64,000 nt of DNA from Timema cristinae (GCA_039000515.1 JBCFYV010000012.1:16386479-16450478), one strand, 5' to 3'. Numbered from the stretch's first letter, positions 12,209-26,674 are shown. The notes: a model not told the origin generated them from the letters alone. Numbers and translations: made by a program.

Positions 12209-12298
12209 ATCATAGAACACGGCTTGGCACGCTTTATAACACATACAAAAATAATAATTATTGACTGTTATAAAGCGTGAAAAGCCGTTTTCTATGAC
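12209..12298. mobile_element. Miniature hairpin element, ~90 bp
   Basis: 12210-12242 and 12266-12297 are nearly perfect inverted repeats, each containing 'CACGCTTTATAACA' on its outer-to-inner reading, around a loop of about 23 bp. The whole unit would fold into one hairpin. It is too short to code; it looks like a very small MITE or the terminal pair of a deleted element. Confidence 0.5.
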
Positions 12299-13224
12299 TT
12301 GGTATTATTAGGGACTAAGTGCAAGAAGATAACGTCTCTAAACTTGAAAGTTTTGCAAATATCGATGTTGAAATCTCAAACCTTAGTAATATTATTGAAT
12401 CACCTTGAATAATAACGATGCCTATGCCTCATTTAAGATAGTTTTCTTGAATACTTTCTTAAAAAAATAATTTATTTTTAGCTCAAGTAAAAAAAATTAC
12501 TGAAAACGGGTAAAATCCAAAACCATACATCTTCCCGTCTTGCGGTGGATACTTTATATACTAGTAAATTCAAATTATGTGAGGAAAAACAAACCACAAT
12601 ATTAATATTTTACCTTTTAATATGATAAAATTGAAATTGAACTCCTCTAAATATATGTAGGTTCATGAAAATTGTGACATATATTAGTCCTTGGGAAAAG
12701 AGCCTCGCTACGAAAATAGTGTGTATGCTACTGTAACTATAAGTGTTTTAGAAATTTATTTTCCCCTTTTAGCATATTACATTATTTGATATGCAGATCG
12801 GTCGCATGTGTGTAGACTACTCGCCGCCCTGGTGTCACGTGGCGTTGCCCAGACTACACCTATAGAGGTTGTTTATAGCCTGAGTTTGGTTGAAAGAACA
12901 GTAGCGAAAATTCATACAGATTTCTTTGCGGCCAACATTGATAAGATATTATCAAATTATTTGTATTATTCTATAGGTATTGATAATATCTCACAAAATT
13001 GACAGATGGAGATAGCATGACTTGATGTATTAATATATTAAAATTGTTTTAGTTAAATAAATTCTTCTGTTATTCCTATCATGATCATACTATACACGTA
13101 CATGCAATAAGACGATGTGATGACCTTGAAAATGTAGGTTGATCAAGTGGGAGTATTAAACCTAATTTCAACCTAATTTAACAACCCTTGGCGACCGTTG
13201 GAATAATCCTCCACTTAATAGAAA
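12299..13224. other. AT-rich, no gene seen
   Basis: A short palindrome around 12939-12995 ('GATATTATCAA' with 'TTGATAATATC') is the only structure noted. Confidence 0.35.
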
Positions 13225-13315
13225 AAAATACCGAATATACCAGCCGAGAATCGAGTCTGAGACCCCTATGTTCGTAGCCATGTGTTCTTACCACTATACC
13301 ATGCGGCTGGATAGC
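13225..13315 (-). mobile_element. tRNA-like SINE head
   Basis: On the minus strand it reads 'GCATGGTATAGTGGTAAGAA' (box A) and about 40 bases later 'GACTCGATTCTCGG' (box B). The acceptor ends do not pair well, so it is best taken as a SINE head and not a working tRNA. Confidence 0.5.
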
Positions 13316-14127
13316 GTTTTAGATTATTACAGATATTCATCTTGATAGTGACTGTATGACAACCTAATCACAAACGATTAAAAACAGCCAAAAAACCTCA
13401 AACATAAGAAAAAGAGCCCAAAAGGGGCTATATATAAAAAAAAGGCACTCACAAGCCTTTATATTTAGGCTTATCCTTACCCTTATTGACAATATATTGA
13501 AATACAATTTAATGATCATACGGTCGATAACATAGGGACAACATTATTAAGCGTGTTACTCTAAACGGGCACTTCCTTTAAAATCAAATACTGATTTTTA
13601 TATGGGGTCCACTTTCGACCACTAACAATGATTAAAAGTCATCAACGTTTGACATTCTTGAAATATGTAATATTTGATTTATTAACTATAAAGTTAATCT
13701 AAGTTATTAAATGATTTCAATAAAACTTTTTTTGTGGATTACTGTATAGTTTATTTTTAAATTATTTACTAAATGGACCAAGAATGTAAATAAATAACTT
13801 ATATAATTTTTTACCACCATAGCGGCAACTCAAGTTTTCAGTTTTCGAATGAAGGACTTTCTATGAAATTAAGACTGTATTGGTCCTTGAGTCTATTCAA
13901 GACAAAGACATCAAAGTCCAGTTTCCGCACCGAAAGGTCGTCACACTCTCAGGAGGTATTTCTGTGCCACTGAAAATTAAAGTAAAGCCAATTGACTCCG
14001 ATGAGATAAGATAAGCAAGTGTTTAGTTAAATACGTTTATTTGTCATAACTCATAATATCTTGGTGTTTACTATTAATGTTGCTCTTGACTTCAAAACGT
14101 CTTCATAACGACCTAATTATATTAGTG
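13316..14127. other. AT-rich, no gene seen
   Basis: No coding or repeat signal could be assigned. Confidence 0.35.
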
Positions 14128-14330
14128 GTCGCACAGTCTTAGGCGTTACTCTCACATTAAGCTGGATTGCCAGTGAAGGGGAGGTCATGGTTTGAACCCA
14201 AGTTGCGTTTAATTAAGGTTTTATTTTCCTAAATAGTTTCAAAATCTTCTTAAATGTAAAATACTGATACAAATCCTCCAAATTCTAGCTCATCCCTGTC
14301 TCGGGTTTAAAATATTGTCCAACCATTTGC
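14128..14330 (+). mobile_element. SINE family B, diverged, 5' part
   Basis: 'GTCTTAGGCGTTACTCTCAC' corresponds to the box A region and 'CATGGTTTGAACCCAAG' to box B. The body follows and decays before the tail module. Confidence 0.55.
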
Positions 14331-15624
14331 CCTAACATTGCTTTTTGAATAAATGTGATTGCGGAGGTAAGGTGTTGGCACTCGCTCTATACCTAGGCCA
14401 GTAGTTTATTGAAGTATTATTAAATTAATAGCATCTACAATCCCAATTATTTTCAAAAACACTTTAAACATAGACTATTGTATCATAATCAATGCTTTAA
14501 ATCTCAAGAAGTGTTAAATGTCAGTTTTTTAAATTTCATTTGGAAGATCTCATCATGATTTACAACAAGTAGACCCCCCTCCCCCCAAAATTAAGATTTT
14601 ATGAACATTTCGTTGCCTTGAATTAATGAATAGAATAGAATAAAGATAGGTTAGGAACATCTTTCTTTAAAGTAAATATTAAAAAAGTAATTAAAATGTT
14701 ATAGTTATTTTGCTATCAGTCAAAGGTAAGAGATTCAGCTTATATAATTTTACCTATGAATAAATTATCCCTAATTTTTCAATTGCTTATTAGTACCATT
14801 TCTTGATTTCAGCATTACTATGCAAATTGATTGGAGATGCTTAATAATAGGATATAGTTAGGTATTCAAATGAACAAAATGTGTTCAAAAAACTACAAGA
14901 ACTGAATAAGTGTCACCTCACATGTAAAATAAAACATTATAATTTCGTATTTAGTATGTTTCTAATCAGTATCTCTAAATCGATCACATGTCGATTACGT
15001 CATAAAGATAACTTTGTTTTAATAAGTGTTTTATTAGACCACTTGACTTTGGCTTGTATTTTAAGATTATATACAGGTAAATTAACGTGTTTCATTTATA
15101 TTTTATATTATTAATAATAATAATTATTATATTAATAGTCACAATTAACTATATGACCTATACTCTAGACGTACTGTATATTAAAACCTATTATTCATCC
15201 ATACCTAACATTGTTTTTGTCTGACTTTTTGAATTCTTTGTGGAACAAAAACAGCTGTGGTTTGTGATGACACTGTATATTTAGAAAAAATTAGAAATTT
15301 CTTTACAGGGCTCATTGATACAGTCACGTCCTAGATGTCAAATGTATTGTGCTAAACTTAAGTTAAAATAGTATATTAGAAAATGCTTCAATCTAAGAGT
15401 ATGCTTATTTTTAGGAGAGTTTTAGAAGCACCCTTGCTAAACAAAATGATTATATTATCAACACATGAGTCAAACATTTAACATAGGTTTTTTCCGAGTC
15501 TCACAACCTCAATTCTTAGCTGTCAAATATTTATTAATTAGGGATATTAATTTTAGCGTGTGCACTTTGTGAACTGACATTATAATTATTGTCAAACGAT
15601 TCACAGACTAACCTAGATCTAGAA
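14331..15624. other. AT-rich, no gene seen
   Basis: A short C run lies near 14574-14585. The 77-codon open frame at 14881 has no recognisable content. Confidence 0.35.
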
Positions 15625-15770
15625 AAATACACCACCCCATTCTCCCAGCCATTATTTCATCATTGTAAAAAAAAAGCCCCAATTTCTCCAATGATACATT
15701 TCTAAGCCTTGCTGGGAATTCAACCCCAAATCCTTAGTTCAATAGGCAGACAAGGTGGAGCTATCCACTA
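15625..15770 (-). mobile_element. SINE family C, diverged fragment
   Basis: The plus strand shows the reversed box B ('GCTGGGAATTCAACCCC') and reversed box A region ('TTAGTTCAATAGGCAGACAA'), the same order as in the better copy at 21770-22025. Confidence 0.5.
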
Positions 15771-16454
15771 TCTTCATGTTTGCTTGTTTATTCGTACTAT
15801 AAACAAATTTCACATTATGGTATGGTTATTGGGTTTCTACGTTTGAAGTATTTATTGAAGAACCAATATTGAAGCATATTATTTCTAGTCCATGCTAATA
15901 AATCTAAAGCATTCCTCAAAACCATGTCTTCCACAAATTTTCTATGCATATCTAACACTGAGGAATATTTTAACTACGTAGGTGCAGGTTTGGTTAGCTA
16001 GTATTTTCGTTAATTTCTAAGTTTTTGTTAAATATTTTACAATTCACTGTGCAATGGAATCACAATCTATCAATGGTATATTAACAATTATATGTTGAAA
16101 AGAAGGTTTGTTTTGCTCAGCGTATCATTGCCCATCCGGTATATCCGCATTTCATTACACTAATGGAAGTAAGGAAAGTGAGGAAATAAGGGTTTTTGAA
16201 AAGACGCACTGAAATTGGCCAGGAAGTATAATAAGAACACATTTAGTAAAAACTAATCTAGGTACATCCAGCTAAGATTTAAACTCCGAATTCCGACCAC
16301 TGACGAACATGGCCATACGAGTTTGAAGTTATTAGTTAGTTCATAAAGCCACTGAGTCGGGAGAATATGTTGAAGTGTATGTTTTTCTTAGTAAACGAGT
16401 TATTCGTACATATTAAAACTCAGGTCAGTGCTAATTATGTTACACCTTTTTATT

Positions 16455-16740
16455 ACTTCCACCATTGTTTCCAGCCTGTGGCCTGGTTCAGTTTTTTATT
16501 AAAGCCATATATTTTCCACTGCCGCTTGCTAGGCCTGTCGTAGCTTCATTATATTGCTTTATAATCTAATTTAAGACTAGGACAGACACAACATCCAGTC
16601 ACCGGCCGTTAATTTATCAATGTGAAAGGGTACACCAAATTTCATCAATGATACAAATTTTCGGCCACACTGAGAACTGATATCGAAACCCTTAGCACAG
16701 TAGGCAGACACTCTACTGCTGACTGAGCTAAGGTGTAGGA
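16455..16740 (-). mobile_element. SINE family C, near full length
   Basis: It is the same arrangement as 21770-22025: plus strand begins 'CCATTGTTTCCAGCCTGTGG' (reversed 3' end), passes 'TTAAGACTAGGACAGACACA', 'AATGTGAAAGGGTACA', the reversed box B, and ends 'GACTGAGCTAAGGTG' (reversed box A). Confidence 0.7.
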
Positions 16741-16799
16741 TATTATGTTACATATACTAATTGAATATTAGGATTAACTTGTAAACATAGATAACATCT

Positions 16800-16890
16800 T
16801 GGTATCAGCACCACGCGGAGTCAAACCAGGTGCCCCTAAATTTGTAATTGAGCCCTCAAGCCTCTACGCCACTGTAATAGGTGTAGGAAA
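16800..16890 (-). mobile_element. tRNA-like SINE head fragment
   Basis: 'GCGGAGTCAAACCAGGTGCC' and 'GAGCCCTCAAGCCTCTACGC' on the plus strand resemble a reversed T-arm and D-arm. There is no matching acceptor stem. Confidence 0.35.
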
Positions 16891-17424
16891 CACTATACAA
16901 ATTTGCATATGAGTTAAACTCACGTTCTTTTAAACAATTACATTGTTAGGTCAGATAAGCTTTTAAATATACGGCACAAATTTACAAAACAAGAGAGTTT
17001 ATAAACATAAAATAATCTTGTGCTTTATAATCCGGTGGACACATATTTATGTGGGTTAAATATCTTGGCAAGAAAATAAAAGAGAATAAAATAGAAGCGT
17101 ACTAAATAAAGAATAATATAAAAATCCAAAAAGGCAGGAGAGCGATAAATGGAGGTAAAAAATATTACATAAAAGTATTGGGAATATTTTGAAGGCTAAG
17201 TGATTATTTTGGTTTTACAGTGTTTAGTATCTGACGTGCTTTGTTACGGAGCAAAACATGTGCTTTTAATCTCTTTCATATATACAAACATCGATACATA
17301 CAAACATTTATAAATATAAACATCGACGCAGATAAAACGTTTTGTTTTAATTATGTTTATTTATTAAAAATTCTTCATAATTGCTTTGATCAAAAAAAGT
17401 TAGACTTATTTGTATTTATTTAAA
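16891..17424. other. AT-rich, no gene seen
   Basis: No feature could be supported here; the short open frame at 17241 is AT-rich noise. Confidence 0.35.
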
Positions 17425-17520
17425 CATAGTTTAAACACCACATGAGTTCACGAGGGTAGAACCCGGGCCCTTTAGTTTTATTCTCGCACTGAGCTAGCCA
17501 AGATTCATTCAGTGTTTTTA
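17425..17520 (-). mobile_element. tRNA-like SINE head fragment
   Basis: 'AGGGTAGAACCCGGGCCC' (reversed box B region) and 'CTCGCACTGAGCTAGCCA' (reversed box A region) are spaced as in a tRNA-derived head. It is diverged and solitary. Confidence 0.4.
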
Positions 17521-19173
<1,653 letters not shown>

Positions 19174-19906
19174 CAGTAGAACTTGGTTATAGCATCATCG
19201 AAAGGGCCAAAAAATTTTGAGGGTACGTCAGAGGGACGTCATAAAAAAGGTACCAACAAAACACTTTTAATAGCTTGTAATAAAGGACATTTTACAAATT
19301 TCAAATTGCATTTAATTTATAAATAAAGGATATTAAAAAAAAACATGTACTGTATTTACATAGCTTACATTTAGGCCTGTTGCCATACAACTTGCCATGA
19401 TTATAAAAGATGTAAGCCTACGTATAATAACTACCAAACTAACTTTGAACTTATAAAACATGAAAAAAAAAAAACACCTTGACTCTGAACTTAGACGCGC
19501 ACATGAGACAGTTCCAGCCAGCTCGGTGACAATGAAGGAGGGTTAGTCCTCTCTTCATTTTGACCTTGAAGCGCCCACGATTCCCGCAAAACCCTCTCCC
19601 TGACTTTGTTTTGCCAGTCAGTTTATTATTACACCAGCGCACTGTATGATCAGTACACTCCCAGCTTGCTATAAAATATACTTCTGTAAGAATTGGCAAT
19701 TTTTTTGTGCTTTTTTTACATATACATACTGTATATTTAAATAAAATTTAAATCAAAATATTTAAGAAGTTTTTGATGCTACAACCGAGTGGTAGTGACG
19801 CTAAAACAGAGGTTTTTATAACGTTAATAGATGACAGTTTGACCGACTGCTGAAAAAAATGGCGCTACGTCCGAGTTGACGAAGACGGTTACAGCCAAGT
19901 TCACTG
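19174..19906. mobile_element. pogo/Tigger-like element, 733 bp, TA target site
   Basis: The left end 'CAGTAGAACTTGGTTATAGC' and the reverse complement of the right end 'CAGTGAACTTGGCTGTAACC' match in the manner of pogo-type Tc1/mariner termini. TA dinucleotides flank both ends (19172-19173, 19907-19908). Subterminal sequence near 19770-19800 ('CTACAACCGAGTGGTAGTGA') is another diverged copy of the terminal motif. No transposase is present; an 82-codon minus-strand frame inside has no family resemblance. Confidence 0.75.
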
Positions 19907-19907
19907 T

Positions 19908-20042
19908 ATTATGGTTTCCACTCTCCCTCCACGCGAATGCGGGTTCACTTCCTTTAATTCAACTTCCAATTCTAATCCATTAGTGTAATTAGTACTAAGC
20001 GTATAGCCCGAACGGGTAGTAAGACGCGGTGCTAAATAATAA
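19908..20042 (+). mobile_element. SINE family B, 3' part
   Basis: It begins 'TTATGGTTTCCACTCTCCCT', continues with 'CACGCGAATGCGGGTTCAC' and ends with the tail module 'GCGTATAGCCCGAACGGGTA' plus 'GTAAGACGCGGTGCTAAAT'. The head is absent, and the piece starts exactly at the right TA of the pogo-like element. Confidence 0.75.
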
Positions 20043-21306
20043 TTCAACTGTATTAGATTTAATCAAATATTATAAATGTTACTGTAGAACTCGAAACATG
20101 TTAAATACAAAGATTGTCACTATCTTAAATTTGTGGCATCCCCTTAAAATACTTTAGAAATTTTAAATTTTGGACATATTTTAGATATATAAGCGTTTAT
20201 TTAAAATTATTATGACCGTCGATAGGGTAGAGCTTTGGAATCATTATCGAAAGTAATCTCTTCATGTTTCTAATAGAAATATTATTATAAACCAAAGTTG
20301 ATTATAAAAAAATTCTGATAAGCAAAATGTATCAAGAAAAACGAGTTAATATATCTAAACACGATAGATTTTTGTAGGCCTAGCTTTGGACGTTATATAA
20401 CGGTCATAAATGTCAAGGAAACATCTTGATAATGTCAATATCGTAAAAATATAATATATTTACTACTCTTGGTTATATTGGTTTTGTTTACTCGCCCTGG
20501 TTACCATCCTCCTTAGCGTAGTTTTAGTGTAGCGAGACGAGCAGTCAATTCCCCCTTTACGTTCAACTAGTCAACAAAATAGGGTCGTGAAAACCTTGGG
20601 TCATTTCAGATGTAAAAACCTCGGCCATTTTCGAAAACATACTCAGATCGATCCCGAGGAATTATCGTGACAAAATGGAAATATTATATAACTGGTTAAC
20701 TGTAGCTTTTGTAGTTTTATGCAAGTTAAAAAATATATACCAGGCTACCAGGTTAAAGAGAGAGTTAAAACGGTATCTGTGATATTTTCACCCCCACTTG
20801 TTTCGATTTGACCAATCATATATAGGGTCTGCACTACATCTCATAGGAATACATTTTTGTTTGTACCTGACAAATGATTATCTTACTGGCCGATGAAAAC
20901 ATATCACAAATACTCTTAAACTAAATATTTTTTCTCTAATTGACAAGTAAAATTAATTTACGTCACTTATCAAAGTGACAAAACATGTTTGTGAAACGGA
21001 TTGAAATATTTTTATATTATTTTATACTAAAAGAAAAAGCCAAAGTTATAGTAATTTGGAAACATACAGAGTACAAAGAGATAGAAACCAGTGGCATCTT
21101 TAGAACTTCTTCTTGATTGGGGGATTACATTAAATAAAAATATTATTCTTGTAATAAACACACAATAGTAAACTGTCTGTGTTTCTTATTTTTCTCAATG
21201 AACAACCAAAAATCAGGACTTGAACATGCTGTTCAAGATCGTTCTATTTCTGAGAGAAAGATATAAATATCAAATCACCTTGTCGTCAAGTTGCCATACT
21301 ACAAAT
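20043..21306. other. AT-rich, no gene seen
   Basis: A slightly GC-richer patch near 20490-20660 was inspected; no ORF, tRNA-like head or inverted repeat was found. Confidence 0.35.
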
Positions 21307-21566
21307 ATAGTAACCGGCTCCGGTGCCCACGTGGTCTAAAGCGCTACTCTCGCAGGACATTAGACCTGTCGATGACGGCGAGATTGAGGTTCGAATCTCA
21401 GTCTGGTTTACTGAGGATGATTTTTTCCAAAATGGTTTTCCACTCCCCCTCCAGGAAAGTGCAGGTACACTTCTTATTAATATAGCCTCCCTAATCCCTA
21501 AAACCATTAACGTATTTGGTGCATCAAGTATACTCAACGGGTAGTTAGACGTTCTGCTAAAACAAC
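21307..21566 (+). mobile_element. SINE family B, full length
   Basis: The head carries 'CACGTGGTCTAAAGCGCTAC' (box A) and 'GAGGTTCGAATCTCAGTCTG' (box B), with spacing that suggests a tRNA with a long variable arm (Leu- or Ser-like). The body follows and the 3' end is a decayed tail module ('CAACGGGTAGTTAGACG..CTGCTAAAAC'). Similar ACAAATNTA sequences at both edges may be a decayed TSD. Both overlapping plus-strand open frames are chance. Confidence 0.75.
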
Positions 21567-21769
21567 AAATGTAATGGCAATTTATATTATTCTTTTTACC
21601 CCATTTAATATGAGCACACACGTATGTACTGGCTCATTCAAATATTTGATTTCTGAAGGAAATGCGAGATCTAAAAAATAGTGAAATTATATTTTTTAGA
21701 GTTAAAGTAGTATAATAATCGTGAATGAATGTCTCAACATAGTTTCAGACCAATTAACATCTTATATCC

Positions 21770-22025
21770 ATTACTGTTTCCAAAGTGTGGCCTGGGTCAG
21801 TTTTTGATTCAATTGATATTTTCCACTAACAGCTTGCCAGACCTGTGTCTTGTATCTATCTTAAGACTAGGTAAAGCACAACATCAAATCCCCTGCCATT
21901 AATTTATAATTGTGAAAGGGTACATCCACATTTCATTAATGATAATTTTTTCGACCATGCCGGGAATCGAACCCCAGACCATTAGCTCAGCAGACAGATA
22001 TGCTACTGACTGAGCTAAGGCATCA
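21770..22025 (-). mobile_element. SINE family C, best copy
   Basis: On the minus strand: a head with 'CCTTAGCTCAGT' (box A) and 'GGGGTTCGATTCCCGG' (box B), then the body with 'TGTACCCTTTCACAATT', 'GATTTGATGTTGTGCTTTAC' and 'CTAGTCTTAAG', ending 'GGAAACAGTAATGGAT'. It differs in head, body and 3' end from families A and B. Confidence 0.75.
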
Positions 22026-22814
22026 GAAAAAAGTTAAACCTAATATAATTAATTTATTACTTAAATTAATGTGAAGGACTCACTTAAACCCCAAATGAAT
22101 GAATTCCAACACAACTTATAGTAAAACAAATTGTCACCATTTGCATTTACAAATAATTAAAATACTTCTCCAATAAAAAATAAATATTTGATGAAAAACA
22201 TTATATTAGAAGTAAAGTCAAAACCGTCATTGGATCACGTTAAATCTTTTTTCAAGTTTAACCAAACCAATACTCAAAAAAGATTTTAAAAGTGGAAAAA
22301 AATGTGTGTGCAGGTAAAAAGATAACTGTCTTGGACGTAGCATGGCGTGGAAAGTACTCACTTGAAGATCAAAATAAAAATGGTTTATGAAAAATACCCT
22401 TTTAAAGTTGTCCTCTATTTGATGATATCAAACTAGGTTTATATTCAAATAAAGATGTTCACGTTAAAGTGTGTGTGAAGGTTTTCATGTTATAATAACA
22501 TCATTGAAGCTTGTAAAATAGAATTTGCATACTATTATTTTCTGGAAAATTACAATATAGATTTTAAAGCATATTAAATAAATAATTTACCTCTAAATTA
22601 AAGGTAAGAACCTCATTATAATTATGAATTAATAAAAATTCCTATCCAGAAAAATTTCATTCCAGATTCAGTGATCATCCAAATTTAGTAAGTGATCAAA
22701 TTGAACCCAAGAGCCTTCGATACATAAAAATAAAGAAATAACCGTCGATAAAATTCGATAATTATTACTTATATAATAAGCAGTAAAGAATACAACTTAA
22801 ATTGTTTTTAGGCT
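22026..22814. other. AT-rich, no gene seen
   Basis: No feature could be supported in this stretch. Confidence 0.35.
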
Positions 22815-22825
22815 TAACATAGAAT

Positions 22826-23095
22826 ATAATAATAATAATTATAATAATACTTAGCACCGCGTCTTACTACCCGTTCGGGTTATACGCTTTAAGTACTAAT
22901 TACGCTAATGGATTAGGAATTGGGAGGGTTGAATTAGAGGAAGTGAATACGCATTTGCGTGGAGGGAGAATTCAAAACCATTTATGATAAACCAACCCCA
23001 GTCCACCCGACCGAGATTCGAACCTCGATCTCCCCGTCCTCAGCAGTCAAGCTCAACACGACTAGCGCGTTAGCCAACTACGCCACCGAGGCGGG
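22826..23095 (-). mobile_element. SINE family B, full length, TSD TAACATAGAAT
   Basis: An exact 11 bp direct repeat TAACATAGAAT flanks it (22815-22825, 23096-23106), showing LINE-type target-primed insertion. On the minus strand it has a head with box B 'GAGGTTCGAATCTCGGTCGG', the body, and an intact 3' module 'GCGTATAACCCGAACGGGTA' / 'GTAAGACGCGGTGCTAAG', then an AT-rich tail. It is the best-preserved family B copy in the window. Confidence 0.9.
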
Positions 23096-23374
23096 TAACA
23101 TAGAATTTAAAAAAACTGTGGAATGACTTATTGGATGATGTTTGTAATTGAATGGTTACCTTTATTTACGGATCATAAACATTTATTAATGTCTACTATC
23201 AATTTTAAGATGCTTTCTTAAAATTTCAAACACTTTAATGATTTATTAAGTAATCTTCTTCATAAATTTTGATAAGTACTTTCTACGTTATAAAATTAGG
23301 CTCAACGAAATATTCCTTTCCTGGACTTTCTATGGAGTGGTAACTTTTTACTAAATATGTTTTTATTCAGTTTA

Positions 23375-23610
23375 GTAAACAACCTGTCCGGGTTATACGC
23401 TTATATATTAATTACACTTCTGGGTTAGGTAAAAGTAAGATTGAGTTTAGAGGAAGTGTACCCGCATTTGCGTTGAGAGGTAGAATGAGAAACTATTTTA
23501 GATAAACCACCATCAGTACACAAAATTGGGAACGAACAACGATCTCCCAATTATCGGCAGTCTAATATTTTGCGAGAGTGACGCCTTATACCATGCAACC
23601 ACTGAATAAG
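23375..23610 (-). mobile_element. SINE family B, diverged copy
   Basis: It has the reversed tail ('CCTGTCCGGGTTATACGCTT'), the body with 'CCCGCATTTGCGTTGAGAGG', and a reversed head ('GCGAGAGTGACGCCTTATAC'). It lies just outside the left end of transposon T1. Confidence 0.7.
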
Positions 23611-24277
23611 GTTACAAAATACTATTTATTTCTGGTTTTAAATTTCCGCTCTTCACATTTTACTACTCATCTGGCCTATCAACATATCGCTCATTTGCGA
23701 GAAAATGACATAACTCAAAAAACGTGATTTTTCAGGAAAGGGGTTTCAAAGTTTAATATTAATAAAAGTGCTCACTACTCTTTTAAATTTTATATTTATC
23801 ATGGGCACTAATAACATCTTATTAAAGGATCATTAGCTTTTCATTCAATACAAATAATTATCATTTGCTATAAAACCTACCCTTAAAAGCAACCCTTTTC
23901 TACTTATGACATTCTTCATGCAACATATTATTTTCAACTGTGAATTATTTGAGGTTATGTCATTGTTGTAAAAAACTTTTTTCAAACTTATCTTTTCAAC
24001 TTCGAATTATTTGTAAATGTGTCGTTGTCATAAAAAAAATGGCATTTGATAATGTTTAATCATTCATAAGGGTGATTCTATTGGTAGTTAAAAATATTAA
24101 TCAATTAAAAATAATGAAAATTGTTAACTGACAATACTTTATTAACAAAAATCCAACACAAAAACGTTTAATAAACAGTCCTACATAGTAATTTGTAATC
24201 TCAATCGTAGTTTTTTCAATACAAACATTTATGAAAATTCAATTAACAAACTCCGCCTATTAGGTTTTCTTATTCTA

Positions 24278-26256
24278 TTACAAAGCATTATAAGAGGAAC
24301 TGTAATATTTTGGGATTAAATTTTTCTTTAGCAACTCCAAAAGTTCAGCTTTCTTCCTCTCGGAAATTCCCGGTTTGCGGTCATAGGGCCTTCTTTAATT
24401 CAACTTCAACACTTTAATTTTTTAACAACAATAGCTTCTTTAAACTGTGATTCGGCATACGACGTTTTGTAAAACAGGGATCGTGGGGAGTCTTTTTGGA
24501 CTTTCAACATTTTTATGTCCATCAACTTCACTGCCTCATTCTTTGTATTCACTGTTAAATCGACTCCCATCCGGATATTCACATTTTTCCAGTCGTAAAA
24601 GTCTTCTGAGCACATTTCATACACGTGGAACGTTCCCCTGTTTTTCTAGCTGTTCTAATAGCCGAGATGAAAGATTCAGGAGTATACAATGGTCCATTTT
24701 CAGTTGTTTCTTCACTTGCAGCTCTATTAGTGAATGTGCTGAGTCACCTTCGCTCTGTGTGTGGCCCTTTATCAAATCATTTATGGGTTATGGACTTGAT
24801 TTTATCAAATTTTAGCACTACAAACATGTACAACGAAATCATAAATTGTTTTTCTGTTGGCCGGCACAATTGTCTGAGTAAAAGATTACATCCACCTCTT
24901 TTTCACCTATTGATTTTTTTCCAAGTACTTGAAAACACAGGTACCCAAATCATTAATACCTCTGTTACCGCAAGATTCATCCCAGACAAAGCAATCAGCA
25001 GTATTCTTGTGAAGATCGTAAATTGTAAAACTAAACACATTAAACTTCGATTTGTAATAAAAAACCGACACATCACCTTTTGGACATTGGAAAACAGCTT
25101 GTAGGTCATACACAGCAAGTATAATACCAGACCTCCCTTTATCTTCATCTTTCTCTAACGAGATAATTCTTTTTCAATCAAATGCGTTTATATTTATCTT
25201 CCAGGCTTTCTTTTTCCTCACCTTCAGCATTATCATAAGCTGTACAGATATAACATAATCCTTTTTGGTTGGAAAAATGAAATATTGAATTCTTCAGTAA
25301 AAATTCTGTAGAATGTCACGTAGCTACCAAATGAAACCTTTTTCTCCTAGCAATTTGTAACATAATCTTTATGAATATCTGCAATTGATTTACTACCATC
25401 AATAAAATGCTTGGATGTATTAGCGCGTGTGTAATGGCTTTCAATTTGTGGAATTGAACGGAGATGCTCTCTAATACCATCCTTGACGGTCTTATCAAGT
25501 TTGGGATGCTTTCCATATTTCCCTCATTTGTTTTCCTCGAGTAAAGTGCTAGCAACCTTATTTTGCTTTTCTAACACTGTTCTTATTGGCCTATCATTTA
25601 TATCTAACTTATTCTTAAATAAAATCTTACACACTCTAACTTTCCTTTCCTGTAGATAAAAGTAAAAAGCATTATTATTTCGGCGTTTATTTCTGGAACC
25701 ACCTTCACGAACATAACGGTATTTTGGATGTACAGCTTGCATATTATTTTGAATAAAATTCCTCTGTCTCTCAATATCACCTAACTCCCAGTAACCAACA
25801 AATATTTTATGGCGTTGTTCTTCAGTTATTTTATATGAACACTTAAGTTTACAATTGTCCGTACATGCCGGTTTCTTTCTTCAACCTTTTATTGGAGAGT
25901 GGGATTCGTATGACTTCCCTGTATTTCTTAACTTTTTAGCAAAGTTTTTCTTCCATTTCCCTTCATTGCTGTGGCGATTTCTACCTTTTTTTTTAACGGA
26001 CTCGTCAAAATTGTGGAGCTATTGGTTGAGCTCAAGTTGAACGACAAATAAGTTGAGTTACTTTGAGATGACTTGAATGAAGTACTGGCAACGCTAGGAG
26101 CAAATATGTTAGAAGTGGTACCGAGTTTATTATCATAAACAGAAACAATGATTTTGGCCTCCTTCTTGTTACATTTATTATAATCATCTTCACTACTCTC
26201 TTTTTCATCAACTTTCTCTTCTGTATAGGTTGGATCATTAATCAAATCCTCACAAT
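24278..26256 (-). other. T1 terminal coding exon, multiply frameshifted
   Basis: The exon follows a polypyrimidine tract and acceptor '..TTTCTTTTTTAG' (AG at 26258-26257). The first 90 codons are open in the spliced frame. A run of nine A residues (plus-strand T run 25986-25994) then shifts the frame; the protein similarity resumes one frame over as 'WKKNFAKKLRNTGKSY'. Later shifts occur near 25260, 25180, 25150, 24905 and 24860-24760. Because family motifs are found piecewise all the way to the C-terminus, the decay is by point lesions and not by truncation. Confidence 0.75.
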
Positions 26257-26398
26257 CTAAAAAAGAAACAAAGAAACTATACACAATAAATCAGTTACCA
26301 CACAGTAGTCGATAATAAGGGTTCAAAAATAATGGAATAATTTCACCGATAATAAAATGAATAAAATAGATTATTAGAAAAATAAACAATGAGTTTAC

Positions 26399-26551
26399 CC
26401 TCAGATGATGACTTGGATTCCAAACAAGACCCACTACAGCTAGTACTACAGGAGCTGCTACTTGATGAACCACTTCTATTATTTTTCTCTATATCAGACT
26501 TGTCATTATTTGACTGCATTAGATCTGGTTTTAGTACTGGTTCTGTATTAC
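26399..26551 (-). other. T1 coding exon 2
   Basis: 153 bases between acceptor '..CTATCCTATTCAG' (AG at 26553-26552) and donor 'GTAAAC' (GT at 26398-26397). It encodes 'NTEPVLKPDLMQSNNDKS' followed by a run of Ser and Cys. One leftover base joins AT of exon 3 to give Asp. The phase match on both sides is good evidence for real introns. Confidence 0.75.
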
Positions 26552-26663
26552 CTGAATAGGATAGTAAATTTCATCACTATTTCATAATAATAACTAGGAA
26601 TTATTTCAAATCGAATAGCAAAATTCAAAACAAACAGTGAATAATACAAATAGACTGGATAAT

Positions 26664-26674
26664 TCCATTACATG
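26664..26674. repeat. Jockey TSD, left copy (TCCATTACATG)
   Basis: An 11 bp sequence identical to 31520-31530. The pair brackets the Jockey element exactly and gives its ends. Confidence 0.8.

Noticed and set aside
24625..25104. 159-codon plus-strand open frame
   Set aside because: It is the antisense shadow of the decayed T1 exon on the minus strand, whose motifs are readable there.
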